Origin: Catellatospora sichuanensis
GTDB taxonomy: Bacteria > Actinomycetota > Actinomycetes > Mycobacteriales > Micromonosporaceae
Direction of reading: 5' to 3'
Length of the DNA: 64,000 nt
Assembly: GCF_007483665.1 (NCBI RefSeq)
Contig: NZ_VIQO01000010.1
Span: 62,001-126,000, forward strand
A program made the position numbers and the translations under genes. The notes beneath the pieces were generated by a model. That model had not been told where the DNA came from. It made no database searches and worked only from the letters and a program-made list of their open reading frames with translations. Below, piece by piece: positions 46,665-58,994 of the stretch (its first letter is position 1; the number at the start of each line of letters is the position of its first letter).

Positions 46665-48025
46665 CGTCGCACGAGCCGATCGAGGCCGAACCCGGCGCCA
46701 CCGCCGCGTCGCCCGACAAGAGCCCGGCGCTGCCGACCCCCGACGTGGACCAGTACCACGTCAACCCGGCGGAGAAGCCCGCCCGCCACCGCGTGCCCGA
46801 GAAGGGCAAGCCCTCGTTCGCGAACATCCTGCGCGAGGAGCTGTGGGCGAACAACAACTTCACGGTCACCCTGCTGGCGATCGTGCTCGCGCTGATCTGC
46901 GGCGGCGTGCTGATGGTCATCGGCAACGCCGAGGTCCGCGACCAGTGGCAGTACCTGCTCTACCAGCCGGGCAAGACGCTCGGTGACACCTGGGCGTTCG
47001 TCAGCACGGCGTACGTCGACATGTTCAAGGGCGCCATCGTCAACCCGGACACGGTGAACCGCTGGTACTGGAACATGACCACCTGGCAGCAGGTGTTCTA
47101 CCCGATCTCGGAGACGCTCACCAACGCCGCGCCGCTGATCTTCACGGGCCTGGCGGTGGCGGTGCCGTTCCGCGCGGGCCTGTTCAACATCGGCGGCCAG
47201 GGCCAGGCGATCATGGGCGCTCTCGCCGGCGGCACGGTCGGCCTGGCGCTGTCCCTGCCCGCGATCGTCCAGGTGCCGCTCGGCGTGCTCGCGGGCGTGC
47301 TGCTCGGTGGACTCTGGGGCTACCTGGTCGGCGTCCTCAAGGCACGGACGGGCGCGCACGAGGTCATCCTGACGATCATGCTGAACAACATCGCGTTCCT
47401 GTTCCTCGGCTGGTTCATCCTGCAACAGGGGATCAAGGACCCGGCCCGGCCGGACGCGATCAGCAAGCCGATCCAGGAGTCCGGCCGGCTGCCGCAGCTG
47501 ATCCCGGACCCGCTGCTGCGGGCCAACCTCGCCATCGTGCTGGCCGTGCTCGCCGCGGCCGGGGTGGCCTGGCTGCTCAAGCGCGGACGGTTCGGCTTCG
47601 AGCTGCGCGCGGTCGGCCACAACCCGCACGCCGCGGCGACCGCCGGCATCAAGGTCGGCACGACCGTGGCGCTGACCATGGCGCTCGCCGGCGCGCTCGC
47701 CGGGCTCGGCGGCACCAGCGTCGCGCTGGGCACCGCCCCGGCGCTGACCATCGACATGATCGGCCAGATCGGTTTCAACGGCATCCTGGTCGCGCTGCTC
47801 GGCCGGGTCCGCCCGTGGGGTGTGGTCGGCGCGGGCCTGCTGTTCGGCGCCCTCCAGGCGGGCGGCAACGCGATGCAGACCTTCTCCGGTGTCTCGGTGG
47901 AGCTGGTCGTCGTGATCCAGGCACTGATCGTGCTCTTCGTCGCCGCCCCGGCGCTGGTGAAGGCGATCTACAGGCTGCGCAGGTCGCCGGCTGCCGCCGC
48001 GCAGGCCGGATTGGCGAAGGGGTGA
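46661..48025 (+). CDS. Nucleoside ABC transporter permease 1
   Basis: A 454-residue BPD_transp_2-type permease. An unusually long cytosolic N-terminus (1-65, Pro/Glu-rich) precedes about ten helices. Family text: [11 protein letters not shown] and [12 protein letters not shown]. It corresponds to NupP/BmpF-type subunits and pairs with the next gene. It overlaps the ATPase gene by 4 bases. Confidence 0.93.
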
Positions 48026-48027
48026 GC

Positions 48028-49296
48028 GTGACAACCTCCACGATGGACGTCGAGCTGGCGGTGCCGGAGGCCTACTGGACCCGCACCCGCAAGACCGGTG
48101 CGGTGATGATCGTCCTGGGCCTGCTGGCCACGATCGTCTTCGGCGCGCTGGCCAGCTCCGAGAACGCGCGGTTCGCGCTCGGCGAGAACGTGTCCGGCGC
48201 CGGATTCGACATCCCGGGCACCGCCGGCGCGATCATCTTCGGGCTGATCGCGCTCGCGGCCGGGGTGGCGCTGCTGGTCACCGGCAAGCACTTCGGCGTG
48301 CTGACCGGTGTGGCGCTGATGGGCTTCATCATCTCGGCGCTGTGCTGGCAGATGTCGGTGTCGACGGTGTCGCACACCATGCCGCTGGGCTTCATCGCCG
48401 CGGCCACCTTCACCGCGGCCATCCCGCTGATCTTCGGATCGCTCGGCGGTGTGCTCTGCGAGCGCAGCGGCGTGGTCAACGTGGCGATCGAGGGACAGCT
48501 GCTCACCGGCGCGTTCTTCGGCGCCCTGTTCGGCACGCTCACCGGCAGCTTCTGGCTCGGCCTGCTGGCCGCCGCGCTCGGCGGCGCGCTGCTGTCGGCG
48601 ATCCTGGCCGTGTTCGCCATCAGGTACCTGGTGGACCAGGTGGTCGTGGGCATCGTGCTGAACGTGTTCGCGGGCGGCCTCACCGCGTTCTTCTACGAGC
48701 AGGTGATGCGGCCCGACACGGACGCGTACAACTTCCCCGGCAAGGTGCCGAGCTGGCCGATCCCCGGGCTGTCCGAGATCCCGATCATCGGGCCGGCGCT
48801 GTTCAACGGCAACATCTTCAGTTACGGCTCGCTGATCGCGGTGGCCGTGATCACGATCGCGCTGTTCCGCACCCGCTGGGGCCTGCGCACCCGTGCCGTC
48901 GGTGAGCACCCGGCCGCGGCGGACACCGTCGGCATCCGGGTGCTCGGCCTGCGCTACGCGAACGTGCTGCTCGCGGGCCTGGTGGCGGGCTTCGGCGGCG
49001 CGTACTTCTCGATGCTGTCGACCACCGGTTTCAGCAAGTACATGGTCAGCGGCGCGGGCTTCATCGCGCTGGCGGCCATGATCTTCGGCCGGTGGCACCC
49101 GGTCGGGGCGTTCTTCGCGTCGCTGTTCTTCGGCTTCTTCGGCGCGCTGACCGGCTTCCTGAACAGCATCAGCAGCCCCATCCCCAGCCAGTTCCTGAGC
49201 ATGCTGCCGTACCTCGCGACGATCTTCGCGGTGGCCGGGCTGGTGGGACGCGTCCGCGCGCCCGCGGCCGACGGCAAGCCGTACGTCAAGGGCTGA
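48028..49296 (+). CDS. Nucleoside ABC transporter permease 2
   Basis: A 422-residue permease of the same superfamily (NupQ/BmpG-type). Two to three helices precede the core, which carries C-E-R-S-G-V-V-N-V-A-I-E-G and V-V-G-I-V-L-N-V-F-A. The GTG at 48028 has AAGGGG 5 bases upstream; another GTG at 48022 overlaps the previous stop. The C-terminus is short and polar. Confidence 0.93.
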   Translation: MTTSTMDVELAVPEAYWTRTRKTGAVMIVLGLLATIVFGALASSENARFALGENVSGAGFDIPGTAGAIIFGLIALAAGVALLVTGKHFGVLTGVALMGFIISALCWQMSVSTVSHTMPLGFIAAATFTAAIPLIFGSLGGVLCERSGVVNVAIEGQLLTGAFFGALFGTLTGSFWLGLLAAALGGALLSAILAVFAIRYLVDQVVVGIVLNVFAGGLTAFFYEQVMRPDTDAYNFPGKVPSWPIPGLSEIPIIGPALFNGNIFSYGSLIAVAVITIALFRTRWGLRTRAVGEHPAAADTVGIRVLGLRYANVLLAGLVAGFGGAYFSMLSTTGFSKYMVSGAGFIALAAMIFGRWHPVGAFFASLFFGFFGALTGFLNSISSPIPSQFLSMLPYLATIFAVAGLVGRVRAPAADGKPYVKG

Positions 49297-49300
49297 CAGC

Positions 49301-49306
49301 TAGGCT
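49301..49306 (+). promoter_or_regulatory. -10 element upstream of cdd
   Basis: TAGGCT begins 4 bases after the permease stop and about 70 bases before the cdd ATG, so cdd-deoA can be transcribed separately from the transporter. Confidence 0.45.
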
Positions 49307-49376
49307 GGATGGTCCGATCTTGCGTGGCGCCCGGCCGGGCGCCACGCCGGACGGGCGAGCGTGGAAAGGGGCCGTG

Positions 49377-49784
49377 ATGGACGTCGACTGGGAGATGCTG
49401 CGCGAAGAGGCGGTGCGCGTGATGCACCGCGCCTACGCGCCCTACTCGAAGTTCCCGGTGGGCGCCGCGGGGCTGGTCGACGACGGCCGGGTCGTGGTCG
49501 GCTGCAACGTCGAGAACGCCGCGTACGGGGTGGTGCTGTGCGCCGAGTGCGGCATGGTGTCCCAACTGCACGCCACCGGTGGCGGCAAGCTGGTCGCGAT
49601 GGCATGCGTGAACGCCTCCGGCGATCCGCTGCTGCCCTGCGGACGCTGCCGGCAGCTGCTGTGGGAGCAGGGCGGTCCGCGCATGCTGATCGACGCCGAG
49701 GGCGGCCCGCTGACCATGGCGGAGCTGCTCCCGCACGGGTTCGGCCTGGCCGAGCTGGAAGCTGTCAACGGAGGAGTGCAGTGA
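49377..49784 (+). CDS. cdd: Cytidine deaminase
   Basis: Zinc enzyme that deaminates cytidine and deoxycytidine to the uridine forms. The 135-residue product is the tetrameric type, with zinc ligands in L-C-A-E-C and P-C-G-R-C-R-Q and the catalytic Glu in C-A-E. Family N-terminus: A-Y-A-P-Y-S-K-F-P-V-G-A-A. AAAGGGG upstream supports ATG 49377 (a GTG one codon earlier is possible). It links nucleoside uptake to salvage with deoA. Confidence 0.95.
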   Translation: MDVDWEMLREEAVRVMHRAYAPYSKFPVGAAGLVDDGRVVVGCNVENAAYGVVLCAECGMVSQLHATGGGKLVAMACVNASGDPLLPCGRCRQLLWEQGGPRMLIDAEGGPLTMAELLPHGFGLAELEAVNGGVQ

Positions 49785-49910
49785 GCGAGCCGATCATGGG
49801 TGCGGTCGTCCGTGCCGGAGCCGAGCGGAACGGGGCGAGGGCATGAGCGGACACCGTGCGCGAATCATGAGTGTTCGCCATGCCGCCGACGAGCGCAGCG
49901 AGGAGAAGGC
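49785..49910 (+). other. Chain of mini-ORFs between cdd and deoA
   Basis: Two tiny overlapping frames fill the gap: GTG 49781 (M-S-E-P-I-M-G..., 21 codons) and ATG 49842 (M-S-G-H-R-A-R..., 23 codons). Each overlaps the next start by ATGA or GTGA, and the last hands over to the deoA ATG. They may relay translation or may be remnants of a dispersed repeat (GAGCGCAGCGAGGAG at 49890-49904). No function is claimed. Confidence 0.35.
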
Positions 49911-51188
<1,278 letters not shown>

Positions 51189-51192
51189 TTCC

Positions 51193-51870
51193 GTGGCACT
51201 GCCCGCACCGGACCCCCTCGCCGTGCGCGCCGCCAGCTTCCAGGAGCTGACGCGGCTGGGCGTCCCGCTGCCACCGGACTCCTACCCGTTGGTATGGGAA
51301 CCGGGGGACACCGTCGAGCTGCGTCCCACGGGCGAGCTGGAGGCCCGCGCGGCGATCCTGCATGTGGCGATGGAGCGCGTCTTCGGCATGCCACCCGCGG
51401 AGGCCGAGAAGTGGCTCGACGCCAACGCCCTCATCCCCGACGTGACCGAGCCGGAGTGGGCCTGGATCGTCGACGAACTCGGCGACCGGCAGTCCTTCGT
51501 GCTGCACCTGGACGCGCTCGCGGGCATCTGCTGGGTGCTCGGCGTCATCAAGACCCTCGACCCGCTGCTGGTGCCGCCGCGGCTCATGGAGTCCCTGCCC
51601 GACCTGCACGCGGGCGAGACCTTCACCGCCTGGCAGGCCCGCATCCTGGCCGCGCCGCGTGACCCCACGGTCGTCGCGGCCGCGCTCGACCTGCACTACT
51701 GCCTCGACTGGTCGTTCCAGGAGCTGGAACGCCAGGGGCTGCCCGTGCCCGGCGAGCTGAACGCCAACGCGATCGGCCAGCGCCGCTGGGCGCTGGAGTG
51801 GTCGTCGGTGTTCCTCGGCGAGTTCCACGACCCGCCGGGCGGCTGGGAAGAGGTCGACCTGTCGGTCTGA
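51193..51870 (+). CDS. DUF4272 domain protein
   Basis: A 225-residue cytosolic protein that matches the DUF4272 pattern: L-E-A-R-A-A-I-L-H-V near 52, W-A-W-I-V-D-E-L, an L-D-A-L-A-G-I-C-W-V-L segment, and the C-terminal L-D-L-H-Y-C-L-D-W / R-R-W-A-L-E-W. The function is unknown. The GTG start follows deoA by 4 bases, so it is probably in the same operon. Confidence 0.82.
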   Translation: MALPAPDPLAVRAASFQELTRLGVPLPPDSYPLVWEPGDTVELRPTGELEARAAILHVAMERVFGMPPAEAEKWLDANALIPDVTEPEWAWIVDELGDRQSFVLHLDALAGICWVLGVIKTLDPLLVPPRLMESLPDLHAGETFTAWQARILAAPRDPTVVAAALDLHYCLDWSFQELERQGLPVPGELNANAIGQRRWALEWSSVFLGEFHDPPGGWEEVDLSV

Positions 51871-51890
51871 CCGGCCGGGACCTCTCGCAA

Positions 51891-51951
51891 GATCGCCGTT
51901 TCGTGTCGGAAGGTGGGGTTGGGCCGCAGGTTCTGCCACGAAACCGCGATC
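51891..51951. repeat. Imperfect palindrome, family D copy 2
   Basis: Arms 51891-51911 and 51931-51951 pair over 21 bases with three mismatches. The core GATCGCCGTTTCGTG matches family D copy 1 at 42969-43033 apart from one base. It lies between the convergent DUF4272 and rlmA genes. Confidence 0.7.
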
Positions 51952-51993
51952 ATGCCGGGTGGCGATCGCGGAGCGACAGGTCCGCGGCGGCGG

Positions 51994-52932
51994 TCAGCGC
52001 GGGCGGTAGGTTCCGATGCGGACCGCGGCCGTGCAGGTCGCCGGGGCCGTGGCACGGGCATGGTCGTGGAAGGCGTTGGGTCCCATCGCGATCAGGTCCT
52101 CGGCCTGGGCGGCGGTCAGGTCGAGTCGCCACTCCAGCACCTGCTCGCCGATCGGGGTGAAATCACGCAGCTCCTGGGCGAGGCGTTCGGCTTTGGACGG
52201 GTGCACCGACAGCAGGCCGAGCTGTTCGCGCAGCTCCGTGAGATGCCGTTCGGTCGGAGTGACCACCACCAGCAGGCCGCCCGGTTTGAGCACGCGGCGC
52301 ATCTGCGCGCCGTGCCGCGGGGCGAACACGTTGAGCAGCAGGTCGACACTGGCGTCCGCGAGCGGAAGGGTGCCCCAGGTGTCGGCCAGCACCGCCCCGG
52401 CCCGCGGGTGGGCCTTCGCCGCGCGCCGCAGCGCCGCCCTGCTCACATCGAACGCCAGCCCTTCGGCCGCCGGCCAGGCATCGAGCACCGCGGCCAGGTA
52501 ATACCCCGTTCCCGCCCCCAGGTCCACCACCAGCGGTCGCCCGGTGGCCCGCGCCTGCCCGCCCGATCCTCCCGTGTCCTGGCCCCACTCGGCCCGGGCC
52601 CGGTCCCGGCTCTCCGCCGCCTCGCGTTGGTGATCACGGGCGTGCGGTGGCGACACGCCGTCCACCACGTCCCTAAGTTCATGATCGACCAGGTGGGTGA
52701 GGGCGGTGGCGAGGGGGAGGTAGTGGTGGGCGGCGAGGAAGGCGGTGCGGGCGGCGACCATGGCGGGGGTGTCGCCTTCGGGGAGCTTGCGGCCGGTGGC
52801 GAGGTGGACGTAGCCGTACTTGTTGAGGTCGAAGCTGTGGTGGCGGGGGCAGCGCAGGGTGGCGTCGGCGCGCGCCAGGGGGGCGGCGCAGACGGGGCAG
52901 CGCAGCGCGTCAGTCATCTCGGCGGTGAGCAC
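51994..52932 (-). CDS. 23S rRNA (guanine-N1) methyltransferase RlmA-type
   Basis: A 312-residue SAM-dependent methyltransferase. The N-terminus holds a zinc finger (C-P-V-C near 13-16, a Cys near 28 and His near 31-32), followed by L-N-K-Y-G-Y-V and [10 protein letters not shown], diagnostic of the RlmA/TlrB family; the SAM motif is [11 protein letters not shown] near 137. TlrB members give tylosin/macrolide resistance and RlmA members housekeeping methylation. An extra stretch of about 40 charged residues (about 85-125) sits between the zinc domain and the SAM motif. The start is a GTG at 52932; ATG 52917 is also possible. Confidence 0.88.
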   Translation of the reverse strand: MLTAEMTDALRCPVCAAPLARADATLRCPRHHSFDLNKYGYVHLATGRKLPEGDTPAMVAARTAFLAAHHYLPLATALTHLVDHELRDVVDGVSPPHARDHQREAAESRDRARAEWGQDTGGSGGQARATGRPLVVDLGAGTGYYLAAVLDAWPAAEGLAFDVSRAALRRAAKAHPRAGAVLADTWGTLPLADASVDLLLNVFAPRHGAQMRRVLKPGGLLVVVTPTERHLTELREQLGLLSVHPSKAERLAQELRDFTPIGEQVLEWRLDLTAAQAEDLIAMGPNAFHDHARATAPATCTAAVRIGTYRPR

Positions 52933-52938
52933 ACCGAA

Positions 52939-52944
52939 TATCTT
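52939..52944 (+). promoter_or_regulatory. -10 element of add, leaderless type
   Basis: TATCTT is 7 bases before the GTG at 52952, on the plus strand of the 19-base gap shared with the divergent rlmA gene. The two promoters must overlap. Confidence 0.55.
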
Positions 52945-52951
52945 GGTGCAT

Positions 52952-54019
52952 GTGACTCCGACCTATGACGAGATCGTGAAGGCGCCCAAGGCACTGCTGC
53001 ACGACCACCTCGACGGCGGCCTGCGCCCGGCCACCATCGTCGAGCTGGCCGCCGAGATCGGGCATGAGCTGCCCGCCACCGATCCGCGGGAGCTCGGCGA
53101 GTGGTTCGTCTCCGCCGCCGACAGCGGATCGCTGGAGCGTTACCTGGAGACGTTCTCGCACACGGTGGCGGTCATGCAGACCGCGCCGGCGCTGCGCCGG
53201 GTGGCCCGCGAGTGCGCGCTCGACCTGGCCGCCGACGGCGTGGTGTACGCCGAGGTGCGGTTCGCGCCGGAGCAGCACCTCACCGCCGGGCTGACGCTGC
53301 CGGAGGTGGTCGAGGCGGTGCTGGACGGGTTCACCGAGGGCAGCGCCGCGGCGGCCGCGGCGGGCACCCCGATCCGGATCGGCACGCTGCTCACCGCGAT
53401 GCGGCACGCCGCGCGCTCGATGGAGATCGCGGAGCTGTCCACGGCGTACCGCGACGCGGGCGTGGTCGGCTTCGACATCGCCGGGGCGGAGGCCGGTTAC
53501 CCGCCCACCCGCCACCTGGACGCGTTCGAGTATCTCCAGCGGGAGAACTTCCACTTCACCATCCACGCGGGCGAGGCGTTCGGGCTGCCCTCGATCTGGC
53601 AGGCGCTGCAGTGGTGCGGCGCCGACCGGCTGGGTCACGGCGTGCGCATCGTCGACGACATCGAGCCGGGTACCGGCACGCTGGGCCGGCTGGCCGGGTA
53701 CGTGCGGGACAAGCGCGTGCCGCTGGAGCTGTGCCCCTCGTCGAACGTGCAGACCGGCGCGGCCGCCTCGATCGCGGAGCACCCGATCGGGCTACTGCGC
53801 GACCTGCGCTTCCGGGTGACGGTGAACACCGACAACCGGCTGATGAGCGGCACCTCGATGTCGCGGGAGATGGCGCTGCTGGTGGAGGCGTTCGGCTGGG
53901 GCTGGGCGGAGCTGCAGTGGTTCACCATCAACGCGATGAAGAGCGCGTTCATCCCGTTCGACGAGCGGCTCTCGATCATCAATGAGGTGATCAAACCGGC
54001 TTACGCGAAGCTGCTCTGA
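52952..54019 (+). CDS. add: Adenosine deaminase
   Basis: Zinc TIM-barrel enzyme that converts adenosine and deoxyadenosine to inosine. In 355 residues: the metal pair L-H-D-H-L-D-G-G near 18, H-A-G-E-A near 195, R-L-G-H-G near 220, and the catalytic Asp pair region V-N-T-D-N-R near 287. The GTG at 52952 begins V-T-P-T-Y-D and is fixed by the TATCTT element. It completes the nucleoside salvage set with cdd and deoA. Its 3' end overlaps the convergent kinase gene by 29 bases. Confidence 0.95.
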   Translation: MTPTYDEIVKAPKALLHDHLDGGLRPATIVELAAEIGHELPATDPRELGEWFVSAADSGSLERYLETFSHTVAVMQTAPALRRVARECALDLAADGVVYAEVRFAPEQHLTAGLTLPEVVEAVLDGFTEGSAAAAAAGTPIRIGTLLTAMRHAARSMEIAELSTAYRDAGVVGFDIAGAEAGYPPTRHLDAFEYLQRENFHFTIHAGEAFGLPSIWQALQWCGADRLGHGVRIVDDIEPGTGTLGRLAGYVRDKRVPLELCPSSNVQTGAAASIAEHPIGLLRDLRFRVTVNTDNRLMSGTSMSREMALLVEAFGWGWAELQWFTINAMKSAFIPFDERLSIINEVIKPAYAKLL

Positions 54020-54602
54020 CCAGCAGCCGCGCGCGGCGCTGCACTGCCGCGGCGGTGGTGGGCCGGCAGCCCAGCTCGCACTGCCGGCCCAGGGTCAGCG
54101 GATCCTCCCGCCACAGGCGCAGCCCGCGGCGCACCAGGACCATGGGCGGCTTGCGGTGCTCGGCCAGGTCGCGCACCAGCCGCCGGGCGAAGGTGACGGT
54201 GCGCGGGCGGTGCAGCGCCAGCGCGTCGGCCAGCACCCCGGCCTGCGCGCATGCCCCGACGAGTTCGGCGGCGAAGATGCCCTCGGCGATGAACAGGGGT
54301 GCGCCCTCCAGCCGGAACGGCCGATCGCCGATTCGGGCACTGAGGCTGATGTCGTACACGGGCACCTGAGTGTGACCGGTCTGCGCCAATTGTGTGACCG
54401 CAGTCATAGCCGCGTCCAGGTCCCAGGAAAAAGGGGACTCCCAGTCGACCATCTCGTTCACTCGGGGGAGTGTCGGGTCGGTTCCTTCCTTGTAAAAATC
54501 ATCAAGGCACAGAACCGGGAGACCGGTTTGACGAGCTACGTACGATTTGCCCGATCCAGACGGACCGGCAAGAAGGATAACTCGGGCGCTTTGGACACTC
54601 AC
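53991..54602 (-). CDS. P-loop kinase of the uridine kinase family
   Basis: A nucleotide-binding kinase of about 203 residues: Walker [11 protein letters not shown] near 11-20, then [17 protein letters not shown] and Y-D-I-S, all typical of uridine kinase-like enzymes. It has no UPRT domain. The GTG at 54602 (V-S-V-Q-S-A-R-V) has GGAG 9 bases upstream; ATG 54659 would add 19 residues. Placement beside add and the transport locus suggests a nucleoside substrate, but that is inferred. Confidence 0.85.
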   Translation of the reverse strand: MSVQSARVILLAGPSGSGKSYVARQTGLPVLCLDDFYKEGTDPTLPRVNEMVDWESPFSWDLDAAMTAVTQLAQTGHTQVPVYDISLSARIGDRPFRLEGAPLFIAEGIFAAELVGACAQAGVLADALALHRPRTVTFARRLVRDLAEHRKPPMVLVRRGLRLWREDPLTLGRQCELGCRPTTAAAVQRRARLLVRAASRKPV

Positions 54603-54836
54603 CGTGCGTGACTCCAAGGAAACTGCGGGCTGAACTGTGCGGTTGGCCTGCAAGAGCATCCCATCCGGTGTCGGATTCCGGGCAGCCTGGGCTTTCCTCT
54701 TTTCACCGGGCGTGATGGAATCTCGGGGGTCCGTCCCTAGCTCGCCGGGATGGGCTGTGTACGGTGCCCGGCGCGACCCCCGCGCCATCCGCACTTTCGC
54801 GGATCTCGATGGTGGTACCGACAGGAGGGCGGTGAC

Positions 54837-57800
54837 GTGAGCAAGCGGCCAGGAACGCAGAACAACGCGGTCCTTTCGCGTCTCCGACGGCCAGTGAGCC
54901 GGCTCCGGGACATGCCGATCTGGTCCAAGCTGGGCCTGATCATGATCGTTCCGACTCTGGCCACGATCGTCGTTGGCACCAACGGTCTGTTGGACAACCT
55001 CGACACAGCGACCGGCGCCGACCGCACGCGGATTCTCTCCGTGCTGGTGAAGGAGTCAGGCGCACTCGTCGACGACCTCCAGAACGAGCGTGCCGCAGCG
55101 GTCATGCTGCTCGGCACGCCCAACACCCCGCCGGCGTCCTACGAGAACGCCGGCAAGCTGGTCGAGGAAGCCAAGAAGCCGTACGCGCAGCAGCGCGGCG
55201 CGCTGGTGGACGTCGACGACAGCCTCCGGGACCTGCTCGTGCAGATCGACTCGGGCCTTTCCAGCCTGCCCTCCGTGCGGGAGCAGGTGAAGGACCGCAA
55301 GATCAAGCAGTCTGACGCGGCGATGCGCTACCAGGTGATCATCGATTACCTGCTGCAGATCCGTGACAGCGCCGCCCAGATCGCCGGTGGCGGCGACCTC
55401 GGTGACGGCCTGCGCGCGGCGAGTGCGATCGCCACATACAAGGAGTTCCTCTCCCAGGAACGTGTCATCGTGCACCGGGCATACATGCTCGGTGGCCTGA
55501 ACACGGGTCTGCGCAAGGACTTCATCGCCACGCTGACCGGCCAGGAGCAGGCGCGCGACGCCTTCGAATCGGTCGCCGGCGACGCGGACATGGACCTGTT
55601 CAACAGCCAGGTGACCGGCCCGACGCTGCGCAAGTCGTCGAAGTTCCAGGCCGACATCGAGGCGCTGCTGGGCGAGTCGCTCAGCTCGCTGAACTTCTCC
55701 GCGGCCGAGTGGGACCAGAGCATGCGCGACCACGGCGGCGTGCTCCGCAAGGTCGAGATCCAGCTGGACTCCGACGTCGAGGTCACCGCGAGCGACCTGC
55801 GTGACGAGGTCACGCAGCAGGTTCTCGTGCAGACCGGTCTGCTGCTGGGCATGCTGCTGCTGGCGATCCTCTTCGCCTGGCTGGTGGCCCGCTCGATGGC
55901 CCGGTCGCTGCGCGAACTGCGTCACGGCGCGCTCAGCATCGCCCAGTACGGTCTGCCGCAGGCGGTCGCCCGACTGCGCGACCCGGCGCTGTCCTCACAG
56001 CTGTCGCCGGTGCAGGTGGCCAACCAGATCGCCGAGCCGCTGCCGGTGCGCAGCAAGGACGAGTTCGGGCAGGTGACCGAGGCGTTCAACGCGGTCCACC
56101 TGGAGGCGGTCCGCACCGCCGCCGAGCAGGCCGCACTGCGGTCGTCCGTCGCGACGATGTTCGTCAACCTCGCCCGTCGTTCGCAGATCCTGGTCGACCG
56201 GCTCATCGGTCACCTGGACCGCCTCGAGCGCGGTGAGGAGGACCCGGACCGGCTGGCCGAGCTCTTCCAGCTGGACCACCTGGCCACCCGAATGCGCCGG
56301 AACGACGAGAACCTTCTGGTGCTCGCCGGTGCCGACTCCACCCGTGTGCAGCGCGAGCCCGCGGCCCTGCTGGACGTGCTCCGTGCCGCCCAGTCCGAGG
56401 TCGAGCACTACACCCGGATCGAGTTCGGGGTCATCGACCGTGACATCGAGGTCGCCGCGCACGCGGTCAACGACCTGGTGCACCTCATCGCCGAGCTCTT
56501 CGACAACGCGACCGCGTTCTCCCCGCCGGACTCGACCGTCATGGTCGAGGCACGCCGGGTGGGCGACCGCGCCGTGCTGTACGTCGAGGACCACGGCATC
56601 GGCATCTCGCCGGACATGCTCAACGAGATCAACGAGAAGCTGGCCAGTCCGCCGCAGGTGGACGTGGCGGTCTCCCGGATGATGGGCCTGGTCGTGGTCG
56701 CGCGGCTCGCCGCGCGGCACGGGGTCAAGACGGAGCTGCGGCTCTCGGCCGACCGGGGCATCATCGCCGACGTCACGCTGCCGACCGCGGTGCTCGTGCC
56801 GCGGGCGCTGGCGGGTCGCGGCGCGGGCGCTCCGTCGCGGGAACTGCCCGGGTTCGCCCCGGCCCCCAACATGCGCCAGCAGGCTCCGGCGGCCCCGCCG
56901 CAGCGCTCGTCCTCCTTCGCGCCGCTGGCGCTGGAGTCGGGCTCTGGGGCGAGTGCACCGGCCGGGGCAGGCCGTGGATTCAACGGCGGCAGCGGCGGGC
57001 GGCTCTTCGACGCGCCACCCGCTCCGCCCGCACCGGAACTGCCCGTCAGCGCGCCGCCCTCGCGGGCCGGCATGCCGGCGTGGTCGGACCTGACCGGCGT
57101 CAACGGCTCCGACGCGTCGCGCTCCGGCGCCGGCTTCGGCGAGGCGTTGCCGCAGCGCCGGGTGGAACGCCCGGTGGACACGGACCGGCCGGAGTCGTTC
57201 GGTGGGCCGCAGATCCCGCGGCAGCCGTCGTCGCCGCAGGAGGAGCGGGCGAACCCGTCCTGGAACCAGCAGAGCTGGGCCGGGCCGGTGGCACCCACTT
57301 CGTCGCCGCAGGCGCCGAGCAGCCCGTACACGAACCCCGGTATGCCGATCTCGGCCGTCCCGGTCTCCGCGGTGCCCGTCTCGGCCGCGCCCGTCTCGGC
57401 AGCCCCGATCGACGTTCCCGCGTCCGCCGTGCCGCCGACCTGGCCGCCGGTGAGCCGCGAGGACAACCCGTCGGTGACGCCGGACATGACGGCCGAGATG
57501 CCGCGCATTCCGGACGAGTACCCGGTCGTGGACACGCGTATCCCGTTCGCCGACGAGACCATGGAGCTGCCGATCTTCCGGGAGCTCGAGTCGGCCTGGT
57601 TCAGCACACGGCGTACGGCAGTCGATGCGCCAGCTCAGGACGAGAAAACTGCCCCTCCCGCGAACGTCCCCCCAGACACTACGATCACCGCACAGTTCCC
57701 CGCCGTTGAACGTAACGGGCACGGGAGCAACGGTGCACCGAAGGTCAGCAGCACAGCGGCGGGAGCTTCCGACCTGCCGAGCAGGGACGTGAGCATGGGG

Positions 57801-58157
57801 AGTACGCAGTCTGGCCGAGAGGCCGCCGGCTACGAAGTTCCGGCGCCCTACCGGCCGAGCTGGCAGACGGCCGCCGACGACGGATGGGCGGCCGCCACGG
57901 CGATCGCCAACAACACGACACCCTCGGAATCGACGGCCGCGGGGCTGCCCAAGCGCACCCCGATGGCACAGCTGGTTCCCGGCGGTGTGGAGAAGGGCGC
58001 TACCACCGTGCAGCGCCGCACGCCGGAGGGCGTCCGCGGACTGCTCTCCGCCTACCACCGCGGGGTGCAGCGCGGCCGCACTCAGCACAAGGACGATGAT
58101 GTGATTCCGGGCTCCACCGAGACCGGAAGCCAGTCTGGCAAGGAGCAGGAGGCATGA
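54837..58157 (+). CDS. Nitrate/nitrite-sensor type histidine kinase of a conservon (CvnA-like)
   Basis: A 1106-residue membrane kinase. TM1 at about 32-52, an extracytoplasmic NIT-like helical domain (about 55-325), TM2 at 331-352, a HAMP-like linker, a helical segment with [11 protein letters not shown], and an HATPase domain with the N-box E-L-F-D-N-A-T-A-F at 553-561 and D-H-G-I-G at 585-589. Residues 650-1106 are a Pro/Ala-rich tail with P-V-S-A repeats. Its end carries S-A-W-F-S (919), D-D-G-W (1014), T-A-A-G-L-P (1033), L-V-P-G (1046) and H-R-G-V-Q-R-G (1074), all matched in the 898-residue protein at 61203-63899. The GTG at 54837 follows AGGAGGG. It overlaps the Roadblock gene (ATGA). 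Confidence 0.93.
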   Translation: MSKRPGTQNNAVLSRLRRPVSRLRDMPIWSKLGLIMIVPTLATIVVGTNGLLDNLDTATGADRTRILSVLVKESGALVDDLQNERAAAVMLLGTPNTPPASYENAGKLVEEAKKPYAQQRGALVDVDDSLRDLLVQIDSGLSSLPSVREQVKDRKIKQSDAAMRYQVIIDYLLQIRDSAAQIAGGGDLGDGLRAASAIATYKEFLSQERVIVHRAYMLGGLNTGLRKDFIATLTGQEQARDAFESVAGDADMDLFNSQVTGPTLRKSSKFQADIEALLGESLSSLNFSAAEWDQSMRDHGGVLRKVEIQLDSDVEVTASDLRDEVTQQVLVQTGLLLGMLLLAILFAWLVARSMARSLRELRHGALSIAQYGLPQAVARLRDPALSSQLSPVQVANQIAEPLPVRSKDEFGQVTEAFNAVHLEAVRTAAEQAALRSSVATMFVNLARRSQILVDRLIGHLDRLERGEEDPDRLAELFQLDHLATRMRRNDENLLVLAGADSTRVQREPAALLDVLRAAQSEVEHYTRIEFGVIDRDIEVAAHAVNDLVHLIAELFDNATAFSPPDSTVMVEARRVGDRAVLYVEDHGIGISPDMLNEINEKLASPPQVDVAVSRMMGLVVVARLAARHGVKTELRLSADRGIIADVTLPTAVLVPRALAGRGAGAPSRELPGFAPAPNMRQQAPAAPPQRSSSFAPLALESGSGASAPAGAGRGFNGGSGGRLFDAPPAPPAPELPVSAPPSRAGMPAWSDLTGVNGSDASRSGAGFGEALPQRRVERPVDTDRPESFGGPQIPRQPSSPQEERANPSWNQQSWAGPVAPTSSPQAPSSPYTNPGMPISAVPVSAVPVSAAPVSAAPIDVPASAVPPTWPPVSREDNPSVTPDMTAEMPRIPDEYPVVDTRIPFADETMELPIFRELESAWFSTRRTAVDAPAQDEKTAPPANVPPDTTITAQFPAVERNGHGSNGAPKVSSTAAGASDLPSRDVSMGSTQSGREAAGYEVPAPYRPSWQTAADDGWAAATAIANNTTPSESTAAGLPKRTPMAQLVPGGVEKGATTVQRRTPEGVRGLLSAYHRGVQRGRTQHKDDDVIPGSTETGSQSGKEQEA

Positions 58158-58558
58158 CCACTACGCAGGATCTTGGTTGGCTGTTGGCCAACTTCGCCGA
58201 CCGGGTGCCGGGCGTCGCCCATGCGGTCGCGGTGTCCGCGGACGGCCTTTTGCTCGCGTCTTCCCGGGACCTTCCCCGGGACCGGGCCGACCAGCTGGCC
58301 GCCATCTCATCCGGTCTGGTGAGCCTCACACAAGGTGCCGCCCGCTGTTTCGAGGGTGGCGCGGTGTTGCAGACTGTCGTGGAGATGGACAACGGGTTCC
58401 TTTTCCTGATGTCCATCTCCGATGGCTCCTCGTTCGCGGTGCTCGCTTCGCGAAGCTGTGACGTGGGCCAGGTCGGGTACGAGATGGCGCTCCTCGTGGA
58501 CCGGGTGGGCGACGCGCTCACCCCGGCCCCGCGTAGCGCCGCAGGCGTGCTGGGCTGA
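58154..58558 (+). CDS. Roadblock/LC7 domain protein (CvnB-like)
   Basis: A 134-residue Roadblock/LC7 protein, the second member of the conservon. The family pattern is [22 protein letters not shown] (broken here only for reading) and [12 protein letters not shown]. Such proteins bind small GTPases and act as their regulators. Its ATG overlaps the kinase stop. Confidence 0.95.
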   Translation: MTTTQDLGWLLANFADRVPGVAHAVAVSADGLLLASSRDLPRDRADQLAAISSGLVSLTQGAARCFEGGAVLQTVVEMDNGFLFLMSISDGSSFAVLASRSCDVGQVGYEMALLVDRVGDALTPAPRSAAGVLG

Positions 58559-58616
58559 GGCAAAACCGTCCCGGAGGGTCCGGGGACGGCACTGGGGAAG
58601 GGGGTGAACGGCGACG

Positions 58617-58994
58617 ATGCCCGACAGAGAAGAACCGACCGGTGCATTGGTACGGCCGTACGCCGTGACCCGTGGCCGCACCCGGCCGCGATTGGAGATC
58701 GCGATCGAGGCGCTGGTGGAGACGACCGTACGTGGTCGCTCCGCTGGCACCTCCGGTCGCGGCGGCCACGGGAAGGAACATCAACACATCGCGTCCCTCT
58801 GCGACGGCAAGGTGCAGTCGCTTGCGGAGATCGCGGCACGGATGCGGCTGCCGCTCGGTGTCGCCCGTGTCCTCATCGCGGACATGGCGGCAGACGGCCT
58901 GGTCGCGGTATACGAGCCGACGTCGTTTGAGAGTAACGACGCGGTAGGCACTGAACTGCTGGAGAGGGTACTCAGTGGACTTCGGAGGCTCTGA
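58617..58994 (+). CDS. DUF742 protein (CvnC-like)
   Basis: A 125-residue DUF742 protein with the usual L-V-R-P-Y-A-V-T-R-G-R-T near 11, and a winged-helix-like C-terminal half (S-L-A-E-I-A-A-R-M-R-L-P-L-G-V-A-R-V-L). In conservons it sits between the Roadblock and GTPase genes, as here. About 25 residues (R-S-A-G-T-S-G-R-G-G-H-G-K) form a polar insert. Its last 20 bases overlap the GTPase gene. Confidence 0.93.
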   Translation: MPDREEPTGALVRPYAVTRGRTRPRLEIAIEALVETTVRGRSAGTSGRGGHGKEHQHIASLCDGKVQSLAEIAARMRLPLGVARVLIADMAADGLVAVYEPTSFESNDAVGTELLERVLSGLRRL